Source: Methanomassiliicoccales archaeon (lineage in GTDB: Archaea; Thermoplasmatota; Thermoplasmata; Methanomassiliicoccales; JACIVX01). Taken from it: DNA of 64,000 nt. The DNA lies in NCBI GenBank assembly GCA_014361295.1, contig JACIVX010000001.1, positions 507,924 through 571,923 of the forward strand, read 5' to 3'. Position numbers and translations under genes: made by a program. Positions 43,764 through 51,313 of the stretch are shown here, piece by piece; position 1 is the first letter of the stretch, and each line of letters begins with the position of its first letter. The notes under the pieces were generated by a model, which saw only the letters and a program-made list of their open reading frames with translations, searched no databases and was not told the origin of the DNA.

Positions 43764-44483
43764 TCAGCTCGCATCGTGATACGTTTTTCCCTCTTTCATT
43801 CTCACAATTCTATCGCTGATCCACTGCACAACTTCAGGATCGTGAGAAATGAAGAGGTAGCTCGTGCCCATCTCCTCCTGGATGCGCCGCAATAGATGGA
43901 GAATCTGTGCCTGCATCAACGGATCGAGCATCGAAGTTGGCTCGTCAAGCACGACGAGTTTGGGGTTGAGGGCGATCGCTCTCGCAATCGCGATTCTCTG
44001 CATTTGACCTCCGCTCAGCTGGAAAGGGTATCGATCGAGTAACTCAGCATTGAGCCCTACCTTGTTCATGAGCTCTAACACCTTCTCTCTGATACCTGGC
44101 CTATTCCTAGAATAAAGGAGTAGCGGCTCTGCGATGCTCTGATAGACGGTGAATCTCGGGTTCAAAGAGGTCTCAGGGCTCTGCGAAACCAGTGTCATTT
44201 CCCCTCTCAGACGCCGGAGACGTCTCATTTTGAGAGATGTTATATCTTCCCCTTTGAACAGAATCTTGCCCTCATCGGGCCGCAGGATACGAAGGATCAC
44301 GCGCGCTAGTGTCGATTTTCCACATCCGCTCGGGCCCATCAGCCCGAGAGTCTCGCCGTAATCGATATCAAGGCTGGCGTTCTCAACGGCCTTCACGATC
44401 TTCTTTCCCAGTAGACCGAGGCGATAGTATTTTCTTACATTTTCAACGACGAGCAGTGAACTCACTCTTGATACCTCCTGCAA
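43764..44483 (-). CDS. Nickel/peptide-type ABC importer ATP-binding protein (NikE/OppF-like)
   Basis: A 239-residue ATPase. Walker A is GPSGCGKSTLARV, the signature LSGGQMQRIAIARA, Walker B LVVLDEPTSMLDP and the switch FISHDPEV. It is the second ATPase of the importer and overlaps the first by 22 bp. In this family two different ATPases power one permease pair. Confidence 0.92.
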   Translation of the reverse strand: MQEVSRVSSLLVVENVRKYYRLGLLGKKIVKAVENASLDIDYGETLGLMGPSGCGKSTLARVILRILRPDEGKILFKGEDITSLKMRRLRRLRGEMTLVSQSPETSLNPRFTVYQSIAEPLLLYSRNRPGIREKVLELMNKVGLNAELLDRYPFQLSGGQMQRIAIARAIALNPKLVVLDEPTSMLDPLMQAQILHLLRRIQEEMGTSYLFISHDPEVVQWISDRIVRMKEGKTYHDAS

Positions 44484-45394
44484 CAGCAGCGGTGTTCCGT
44501 CCCCTTCATAATTGGATGCTCAGTGTGACAAATGTGATCCGCCTCCTCGCAACAACTGGCATAGCAGCAACCCGTGCGGCGCTCAACCATCGAGACCGGT
44601 TCTACGTGCACGGCCTTCATCCCCCTCGAAGGCAGGGCTTCGAGCAATCGCCTTGTGTAGGGGTGCCTTGGATGACGCATCACATCGCCTGTTTTGCCCT
44701 CTTCGATGATCTCCCCCGCGTACATGACCGCCATCCAGTCACTTAGAGTTGAGGCGACCTCCATATCGTGGGTAATCAGCAGACAGGAAAAGCTTTGATT
44801 CCTCCAGAGGTCTGATAACCACTTCACAAGCTCCCTTTTTCGCTCAAGATCGAGACCCTTTGTTGGTTCGTCCGCGATCAAGAGAGGCGGATTGAGAGAA
44901 AACGCTATTGCCAGTGCGATTCTCTGCCGCATACCGCCGGAAAGCTCGTGAGGGTAACGATACGCTTCCTCTTTACCTATGCCCATTTTGCCGAGAACGT
45001 CGAGAGCCTTTTCTTCTGCTTCCGCCTGTGAAAGTTTTCGGTGATAGATGAACATTTCACTGACCTGATGAATTGATCTCATGGATGGATTCAAGGAGGC
45101 AGAAGGATTCTGCATGAGCATCCCGATTTCTTTTCCACGTATTTTCGCCATTTCGTTCTCAGAGAGTTTTTGAAGATCAGTACCATTGTAAAAAATAGAG
45201 CCTGTGACACGCGCGGCAGGTGGCAAAAGTCGCATGATCGTCAGACCGAGAACGGTTTTTCCGCAACCTGTTTCCCCTACCAGTGCAAGTTTCTGGCCGC
45301 TTTCAAGTCTCAGATTGATATTTCTGTTTGCGTGCACAAGACCACTTGAACTAGGGAAATAAACGTTGAGATCCCTGATCAAAAGAAGGCTCAT
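44462..45394 (-). CDS. Nickel/peptide-type ABC importer ATP-binding protein (NikD/OppD-like) with Cys-rich tail
   Basis: A 310-residue ATPase with Walker A GETGCGKTVLGL, signature LSGGMRQRIALAI, Walker B LLIADEPTKGLDLE and LITHDME. OppD/F-type proteins normally end in a short Cys-containing tail (C-x5-C-P-x4-C type, binding an Fe-S cluster in some). Here the tail is unusually rich: GCCYASCCEEADHICHTEH, then EHRCCCRRYQE. I start at the ATG at 45394 behind GGAGGTGGAATC, which overlaps the permease stop. Confidence 0.9.
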   Translation of the reverse strand: MSLLLIRDLNVYFPSSSGLVHANRNINLRLESGQKLALVGETGCGKTVLGLTIMRLLPPAARVTGSIFYNGTDLQKLSENEMAKIRGKEIGMLMQNPSASLNPSMRSIHQVSEMFIYHRKLSQAEAEEKALDVLGKMGIGKEEAYRYPHELSGGMRQRIALAIAFSLNPPLLIADEPTKGLDLERKRELVKWLSDLWRNQSFSCLLITHDMEVASTLSDWMAVMYAGEIIEEGKTGDVMRHPRHPYTRRLLEALPSRGMKAVHVEPVSMVERRTGCCYASCCEEADHICHTEHPIMKGTEHRCCCRRYQE

Positions 45395-46254
45395 GATTCC
45401 ACCTCCATGAGAAGATCCCTTCCGATATGCAGACACTCCTTTACCCAGTCGGATAGGAAATTGAAGGCAAGGACAATAATCGAAAGGAATAATCCAGGAA
45501 ATAGCGCGACATGTGGCGCAGTAGTGAGATAACGAACTCCCGAACGTATCATCAATCCTAATTCTGGTGTCGGTGGCTGAATTCCCAGCCCCAGAAAGCT
45601 GATCGCAGCGGCGAAAAGAATCGTGTGACCGATGTCGAGGGCGATCAGCACGATGATTGGCCCTTGCGCATTTGGAAGGATGTGTCTGCCTATGATCCAG
45701 TGCGTCGGAGCTCTAAGCACCTTCGCATTTTCAACATAACCAGTCGTTTTCAATGAAAGAACTGTTGAACGTACAAGGCGCGAATAGCTCGGCCATTGTG
45801 TTGCCGCAAGTGCAAGAATGAGATTAAACGCACCACCACCAAACAAGCCAACGATAACCAGCGACAGAATGATTGAGGGGAATGCGAGCATGATGTCCAC
45901 GATGCGCATCATGACGAGATCAACAATGCCCCCATAGTATGCAGCCAGAAGACCGAATAAAGTCCCGACGATGGCTGCGATGATGACGACGATGATCGCG
46001 ATTCCAAGAGAATACCTCAACCCAAAGAGAATTCGTGAAAGAATATCTCTGCCAAGTTCATCAGTACCGAAGACATGCTGGCCATCTGGTCCAGCCAGCT
46101 TATTCGACAGATCGGTTTTTAACGGATCAAAAGGGGCTAACAGAGGTGCGAAGATCGCACATATGGCTAAAATCATGAGTACGATGAGGCTGATCAATGC
46201 AGAAGGACTTCTGAAAATCGACCAGAACGCCCTACGCAGATCAATCCGCATCAT
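45391..46254 (-). CDS. Importer permease subunit 2 (NikC/OppC-like)
   Basis: A 287-residue inner membrane subunit. The N-terminal DPLKTDLSNKLAGPDGQHVFGTDELGRD stretch (given here in parts: FGTDELGRDILSRILFGLR) is the hallmark of the OppC/DppC/NikC family. Five to six transmembrane segments and an EAA-like cytoplasmic loop (NAKVLRAPTHWIIGRHILPN) follow. It overlaps both neighbours, so all five importer genes are coupled. Confidence 0.93.
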   Translation of the reverse strand: MMRIDLRRAFWSIFRSPSALISLIVLMILAICAIFAPLLAPFDPLKTDLSNKLAGPDGQHVFGTDELGRDILSRILFGLRYSLGIAIIVVIIAAIVGTLFGLLAAYYGGIVDLVMMRIVDIMLAFPSIILSLVIVGLFGGGAFNLILALAATQWPSYSRLVRSTVLSLKTTGYVENAKVLRAPTHWIIGRHILPNAQGPIIVLIALDIGHTILFAAAISFLGLGIQPPTPELGLMIRSGVRYLTTAPHVALFPGLFLSIIVLAFNFLSDWVKECLHIGRDLLMEVES

Positions 46255-47179
46255 ACCTCACCCTTGGATCAAGATATGCATACAGGATATCAACAACTAG
46301 ATTGACCATGCAAAACAGTGCAACGATGACCAGCGCGCAACCTTGGATCATCGGAAAATCCTTGAGGCTGATCGAATCCGCGAGTAACTTTCCAATGCCA
46401 GGCCACGAAAATACCGTCTCGACAACGACTGCTCCGCCGAGCAGATAACCCATTTGGAGACCAGCAAAGGTGATGAGGGGCAGCAGAGAATTCTTTAGGA
46501 TATGCTTTCTCATGATGTATTCTTCATCGAACCCTTTTGCCCTCGCCGCTACAACGTATTCCTGTGACATGACTTCTAAAATACTCGAACGGAGGAGACG
46601 CGTCGTGATCGCACACATGCCGAGTGCAAGAGTCAACGAAGGAAGGATCAATCCAGAGAGTGTGCTGAATCCGTAGCTTGGCAATAGACCGAGCCATACT
46701 GAAAAAATCAAAATGAAAATTGGTCCGAGATAAAAGGACGGGATGGATTTCGCCACGAGGACGAATGTTTGCACCGCGCGATCTTTCCATGTGCCACTCC
46801 TTTTGGCGGAGTATATACCTAAAGGAATTGAAATGATCAGGGAAATCGTGAGACTCGTGATGGCAAGCAGGAGAGTTGCTGGGAGCCTGGCCGATATCTC
46901 ATCAGACACACTCTTTCCTGTAACAAGGGATCGGCCGAAATCAAGAAAAAGAATATGCTCCAGCCATTTCAGATATTGTATGTAAAAAGGTGCATCAAGA
47001 CATTCCGTCTCGACCACCCACTGCACTTGTTCAGGTGTGAGGTCTGTTCCATATCTGGACTGAGCGATGAGCAATCCCGGATCTCCCGGCGCCAGATACA
47101 TCATCAAAAAAGTCAGAAAAGTAGCTCCGAAAATAACAAAGAACATTAGGAGTACCCTTTTGATAATATACTTCCACAT
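46241..47179 (-). CDS. Importer permease subunit 1 (NikB/OppB-like)
   Basis: A 312-residue membrane subunit starting MWKYIIKRVLLMFFVIFGAT, with the family GDPG motif (YLAPGDPGLL), the IGIYSAKRSGTWKD-type loop (PLGIYSAKRSGTW) and the EAA loop (YVVAARAKGFDEEYIMRKHI). It pairs with the NikC-like subunit, which overlaps its 3' end by 14 bp. Confidence 0.93.
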   Translation of the reverse strand: MWKYIIKRVLLMFFVIFGATFLTFLMMYLAPGDPGLLIAQSRYGTDLTPEQVQWVVETECLDAPFYIQYLKWLEHILFLDFGRSLVTGKSVSDEISARLPATLLLAITSLTISLIISIPLGIYSAKRSGTWKDRAVQTFVLVAKSIPSFYLGPIFILIFSVWLGLLPSYGFSTLSGLILPSLTLALGMCAITTRLLRSSILEVMSQEYVVAARAKGFDEEYIMRKHILKNSLLPLITFAGLQMGYLLGGAVVVETVFSWPGIGKLLADSISLKDFPMIQGCALVIVALFCMVNLVVDILYAYLDPRVRYDAD

Positions 47180-47238
47180 CGCTCAGCACCAAATAAAGAA
47201 AATGAGAATGGGCTCACGCCCTTTCTGTTACTTTTTTT

Positions 47239-48822
47239 TCATCTCTCCACACTGACGCCTTCTAAGTTCAGCCATGGGTCTTCGGCCGTCATTACGTAAC
47301 CTTTGACGACGTCTCGATACGCGACGATCTTGTGTTCGTGCACAAGATAGAAGGCGGGAAGGTCATCAATAACCGCTCTCTGGAGCTGCCTGAAGTATTC
47401 CTCTTGCAGCGTCACATTGATTGTTGTGTCTGCTAGTCTGAAGAGCTGGTCATAACTTGCATTCTGGTAGTGGGACCAGAGGCCACTCGATGTGTGAATT
47501 GCGAAGTGTCGGGGATATGGACCCCAGACGAAATAGCCCGTACGCAGAATCATCCCGAAATCACCAGAGGCTTCTTTGCTGTTGAAGACCGCGGTCGGAA
47601 CGCTTTCAACCGTCACGTCCATACCGATATCCCTGAGCATCGATGCAATGGCCTGCGACATGAGTGTAAACCGGGGAGCCCAGGGATCCTCGGATGTCAT
47701 AAGAATCGTTGTCGAAAGTTTGCTACCATTCTTGTAGAAATATCCATCCTCACCGAGCGTATAACCCGCTTCCATCAACAGAGATTTTGCTTTCGTTACA
47801 TTGTATTCGTACAACGGCAGAGAGGGGTCTGAATAGAGCATGACTGGTGAATATGGCCTTCCCTTTGCCGCCATGCCGATGCCATCAAGGAGATCGTTCA
47901 CGATTTTCTCGGTGTCGATGCCGTAGGCGACTGCCTTTCGAACGCGCAGATCAGTGAACGGGCTAACGGATGCATTGTGGGGGTCTGTTTTCGTGTTGAA
48001 TTGCAGGAAATCCGTAAAAGTCGTGAGACGGTGCTGCACATGGATGCCGCTTGTGGCTTCGAGGTCGGCAACATCCTGCTCTGAAACTTTGATGATCATA
48101 TCGACATCCCCTGCCTTGAGAGCCAGCACCCTTGTCGTCGGATCCTTGATGACCTTGAATATGATTCTCTTCAGCAAGGGCGCCGGTCCGCTGTAATTCT
48201 CGTAACGGTCTAGTACGATTTCCTGGTCAGTTATTTGATAATTGAATTTGAATGGGCCTGTGCCGATGATTTTCCCATTCCAACTCCCATCGGGATTGGC
48301 CATGTTCGGAGACATAACGGGCCAGGCGATATGCGTAAGGTAATAGGGCAGGGGTGTCGGAGATTTCATCACGAACCGCACAGTGTAGTTGTCGACCTTC
48401 TCCAGATAATTGACTCTTGCCAACACGCCGTAATTGCGTACATATGTGTCGTTGCCGTATGAGAAGAGGACTGCGTCAGCGTTGAACTCGCTGCCATCGT
48501 GAAATCTGACGCCCTGCGTCAGGTTGAAAATCCATGTTTTTCCGTTGTCGGGCGTGTACCACGAGCTCGCCAGACCAGGAATCAGATTAAGGTCCGTATC
48601 CAGTCTTATGAGTGTGCCGTAGATCTGTGCCCAAACAAAACGCGCGTCGCCATCGGCGAATTGTGTGAGATACCAGTTCTTCACGTCAGAACTGATGGCA
48701 ACGATGAGCGTATCCTCGTTCTCTTTTTCCTGTGGGTTATAAACGACAACTGCAGTCACGATCAGTGCGATAGCTACGATTATAGCTATCACGGCCAATA
48801 ATAGGTTCTTCTTTGCCAACAT
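47239..48822 (-). CDS. Membrane-anchored solute-binding protein of the nickel/peptide importer
   Basis: A 527-residue family 5 solute-binding protein. An N-terminal hydrophobic helix (residues 8-28) without a lipobox Cys anchors it outside the membrane. The family signature is seen at WIFNLTQGVRFHDGSEFNAD; later IGTGPFKF and VRKAVAYGIDTEKIV. Ligand may be nickel (chelated), a peptide or another small molecule. Nickel is favoured here by the NikR-like site upstream and by hypA/hypD in the window; this remains inference. First gene of the operon, start ATG at 48822 behind AGGAGGGAAG. Confidence 0.88.
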   Translation of the reverse strand: MLAKKNLLLAVIAIIVAIALIVTAVVVYNPQEKENEDTLIVAISSDVKNWYLTQFADGDARFVWAQIYGTLIRLDTDLNLIPGLASSWYTPDNGKTWIFNLTQGVRFHDGSEFNADAVLFSYGNDTYVRNYGVLARVNYLEKVDNYTVRFVMKSPTPLPYYLTHIAWPVMSPNMANPDGSWNGKIIGTGPFKFNYQITDQEIVLDRYENYSGPAPLLKRIIFKVIKDPTTRVLALKAGDVDMIIKVSEQDVADLEATSGIHVQHRLTTFTDFLQFNTKTDPHNASVSPFTDLRVRKAVAYGIDTEKIVNDLLDGIGMAAKGRPYSPVMLYSDPSLPLYEYNVTKAKSLLMEAGYTLGEDGYFYKNGSKLSTTILMTSEDPWAPRFTLMSQAIASMLRDIGMDVTVESVPTAVFNSKEASGDFGMILRTGYFVWGPYPRHFAIHTSSGLWSHYQNASYDQLFRLADTTINVTLQEEYFRQLQRAVIDDLPAFYLVHEHKIVAYRDVVKGYVMTAEDPWLNLEGVSVER

Positions 48823-48886
48823 CTTCCCTCCTGAGGAACTCCGAATGGGATCGAAGAACTTCTCCTATTGAAAGAGGTGAAGTTCG

Positions 48887-48911
48887 TAACACTAATCTCA
48901 AATAAGTGTTA
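48887..48911. promoter_or_regulatory. Inverted repeat upstream of the importer, NikR-like
   Basis: TAACACT at 48887-48893 and AGTGTTA at 48905-48911 are perfect inverse complements. Written as TAACA-N15-TGTTA the site fits the low-information TRWYA-N15-TRWYA pattern reported for NikR of Helicobacter. It lies 65 bp before the binding-protein gene and 69 bp before the divergent methyltransferase gene, so it could control both. Confidence 0.4.
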
Positions 48912-48979
48912 TGCAATTAAACTTTACGCCCCTTAAGACGCACGACACGGGGAATCTCAAATGAAGTAGTTAAGACAAG

Positions 48980-49609
48980 GTGAAATCAATGCCAAATCCG
49001 AAACAGAAGGAATACTTTGATAGTCTGGCAAAGGATTGGGATAAGATTGTCGTGCATGACCTCTCAAAGATAAAAAAGATTATGGATATCTTCGACCTGA
49101 GACCCGGAATGGTGGTGATGGATGTTGGAACTGGGACAGGTGTTTTGATTCCCCATCTCCTTGCACTTGTTGGTGTGAATGGAAAAGTCGTCGCCGTTGA
49201 TTATTCCGAGAAGATGCTCGAGGTTGCAATGAACAAGTTTCCACCAGCCCGATACCCAAATCTTGAATATGTCTGCGCGGACATCAACGATGTGCCCATG
49301 TCAGGAGAATATGACGCAATCATGTGCTATTCCTGCTTTCCCCATTTCATCGATCAGCCCAAAACTGTCAAGCATATGTCAAAAGGATTGAAGAAGGGCG
49401 GAAGGCTCATGATCGCCCATTCCTCATCCCGCGACGAGATTAATCGAATACACCTGGAAACCGGCGAGGTTGTGATGACCGATTATCTCCCGGCGATGAA
49501 AGATTTATGCTTCATGCTGGAGGACGCAGGTCTCGAAGTCGTGAAGGCGATCGACAATGAGGAAATGTACGTCGTTTTGGCCGTGAATTCAAGAAATTGC
49601 TCAAAATAA
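48980..49609 (+). CDS. UbiE-like class I SAM-dependent methyltransferase
   Basis: A 209-residue methyltransferase. Motif I is VVMDVGTGTGVLIPHLLA, strand 2 ends VAVDYSEKMLEVA, strand 4 is YDAIMCYSCFPHF, and LKKGGRLMIAHSSS follows. It starts at an ATG at 48990 (MPNPKQKEYFDSLA) or 10 bases earlier in the same frame at 48980-48982 depending on the start used; the conserved part begins at MPNPKQ. It is divergent from the importer operon and shares its upstream region, so the two may be co-regulated. Substrate unknown. Confidence 0.82.
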   Translation: MKSMPNPKQKEYFDSLAKDWDKIVVHDLSKIKKIMDIFDLRPGMVVMDVGTGTGVLIPHLLALVGVNGKVVAVDYSEKMLEVAMNKFPPARYPNLEYVCADINDVPMSGEYDAIMCYSCFPHFIDQPKTVKHMSKGLKKGGRLMIAHSSSRDEINRIHLETGEVVMTDYLPAMKDLCFMLEDAGLEVVKAIDNEEMYVVLAVNSRNCSK

Positions 49610-49895
49610 GTGGACCGAATTTAATGATATGCGACATAAGCACATGTCAACAATCTTACTAGTTCCTTTGGAATCCATGATAAGATGCGTACAATATCAT
49701 CAGATGATAGTATGTGAGATTCTCATCCGCTCTCCTTGGAATGGATTGCAATCTGATTGAATACATATTAGAAACGTACCTGAGATTTCAATAGAGTTGA
49801 TGACATGAAAAACAGGTTCCAGATGTTCACAAGCTCTAACGATCACTCGATCAATCATCTCTCCCATAAACGATTTTTCATTGTATCAAGAATTA
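49610..49895. other. Gene-free stretch
   Basis: About 286 bp between convergent genes with no supported gene, RNA or terminator that I can name. Confidence 0.4.
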
Positions 49896-50555
49896 TCAAT
49901 TTCTCGATCCGCCACAGAACTTCATGATATAACTCAGAGAAATCAACTTTGCATTTTCCAGAAGATCGTCGCTGATTCCTGGTACACCGCAGACCATCAA
50001 TATGATGTCCTTTGTGCTTTCCGTGACCTTCGTCGCATCAGAATCCCTATACGGATAAATCGCGATCAGTTTTCTCGAATCCGATACAACGATCTCATTC
50101 CCCTTCAGCTCGATAGGCTCCTTCATTCCTATTCCCAGAAATCTCTCACCCTTCTTGGCAAATCTCATCTGGAGGTCGCCTTCAACCGTTTCCTTATCAA
50201 AAGCGGCAAGGGGAATGCCTGATTTGATTGAGGCAAGATTGTACGCATCCACGAGGGTGTTAACGTTCGGAATCGGTTTGCCCTGCAGGACTCTTCTAAT
50301 AAGCGCTTCCGACGCGGGCCTGATTTTTGTGGGGTCGATTCCAATTTTCCAGAAAAAATCGCGGTACGCTCTGAAAAGCGGCCTGTTCTTCAGTTCGTCA
50401 AGTGTGTATTCATTCCTGATCTCCTGGAATACCAACTCCTTGAATTCCTCAAGTTCTTTCGAATTTCTCATCACATTGACATTCGTAAGGGACTCGACGA
50501 TTACTCTGAATGGAGGGAATCGGATCTCGATTTCTTCAGAAAGTCGAAGATTCAT
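49896..50555 (-). CDS. B3/B4 tRNA-binding-domain protein
   Basis: A 219-residue protein equal to the B3/B4 domain of phenylalanyl-tRNA synthetase beta standing alone. Visible are LFRAYRDFFWKIGIDPTKIR, ASEALIRRVLQGKPIPNVNT, LVDAYNLASIKSGIPLAAFD and SDATKVTEST with an ILMVCGVPG strand, in the order of the family. In synthetases this domain edits misacylated tRNA, but the free-standing proteins are uncharacterised. I use the ATG at 50555; the frame continues upstream to a TTG at 50615. Confidence 0.8.
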   Translation of the reverse strand: MNLRLSEEIEIRFPPFRVIVESLTNVNVMRNSKELEEFKELVFQEIRNEYTLDELKNRPLFRAYRDFFWKIGIDPTKIRPASEALIRRVLQGKPIPNVNTLVDAYNLASIKSGIPLAAFDKETVEGDLQMRFAKKGERFLGIGMKEPIELKGNEIVVSDSRKLIAIYPYRDSDATKVTESTKDIILMVCGVPGISDDLLENAKLISLSYIMKFCGGSRN

Positions 50556-50869
50556 CGATATTGTAAGATTTCTTCCCGGTTTAAGCATTATTCTAGGACC
50601 GATTCTGATTAACAAAGATGCATCGCTTTATTTCAGATCTTAATATCCTTTCAAAGAAGGAAAGAAAGTGTGTGGATATTCGATAGATCATTTCTTGAGT
50701 GAATAACATTCGATGAAAATGATCAAGCCAAATTCTGGATGAGTTAACATAATCATTGTTCCATAAAAAAGGCACATCGTTGCGAGCAAACAAGTACTTA
50801 GGAAGTCGGTTTCCTTCATGTCTCGGAGGGGAATTCAGGCAAAAGTACTAAATAGTCATAGCGCGTGTC

Positions 50870-50983
50870 AAGTTTCACTAAACTGAATACCTCAGTTGGT
50901 GAAGCATGAGAGTCGTAAAGACGTTTGGTTCACCAAAGTGAGGCGGAGTTTAGGGAAATAAGTAAACGGAGGTGAACCAGACG
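50870..50983 (+). ncRNA. Structured leader of the small zinc-ribbon gene
   Basis: Three potential hairpins occur in a row before the ribosome site: TTTCACTAAACTGA with TCAGTTGGTGAA near 50875-50907 (one bulge and a G-T pair), TTTGGT-TC-ACCAAA near 50924-50937 (perfect), and GTTTA with TAAAC near 50948-50967 next to the GGAGGTG Shine-Dalgarno. A TATA-like CTAAATAGT lies just upstream. The arrangement suggests a regulated leader, but no known riboswitch class is recognised. Confidence 0.35.
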
Positions 50984-51136
50984 ATGTATAACAGGCAACC
51001 GCGCGAGATGCACAAAGCGGTGTGCTCCGACTGCGGCAAGGAATGCGAAGTTCCTTTCAAGCCTACCGAGGGGCGACCGGTATACTGCCGCGATTGCTAT
51101 CAGAACCACCGCCCTGCAAGGCGGAGCAGGTACTGA
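50984..51136 (+). CDS. 50-residue CxxC zinc-ribbon protein
   Basis: An ATG at 50984 with GGAGGTG 8 bp upstream opens MYNRQPREMHKAVCSDCGKE, followed by CEVPFKPTEGRPVYCRDCYQ and a basic tail, ending in TGA at 51134. CxxC-x19-22-CxxC with the conserved VPFKPTEGRPVYCRDC is a small zinc-ribbon family common in archaea and in some bacteria. It probably binds nucleic acid. Short enough to be missed by gene finders. A T-rich stretch with TTTTTTACTTTTTTTG follows. Confidence 0.9.
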   Translation: MYNRQPREMHKAVCSDCGKECEVPFKPTEGRPVYCRDCYQNHRPARRSRY

Positions 51137-51165
51137 TCAATTTTTGAGACGGCGTTTTTTAGTCC

Positions 51166-51198
51166 TTCTCTAAACTTTTTTACTTTTTTTGTTTCTTT
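51166..51198 (+). terminator. T-rich terminator after the zinc-ribbon gene
   Basis: CTTTTTTACTTTTTTTGTTT lies about 40 bp after the stop codon and fits archaeal intrinsic termination. Confidence 0.5.
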
Positions 51199-51313
51199 TC
51201 GATATTTTTGCTAATGCATTTTGTCTCCTCTTTTCTCAAAAGATATTCGTCGCTCGAGCAAATCTATTTAACGATTGAATTCAATGAGCCAGTAAGGTAG
51301 CAGGGGGTACTAC

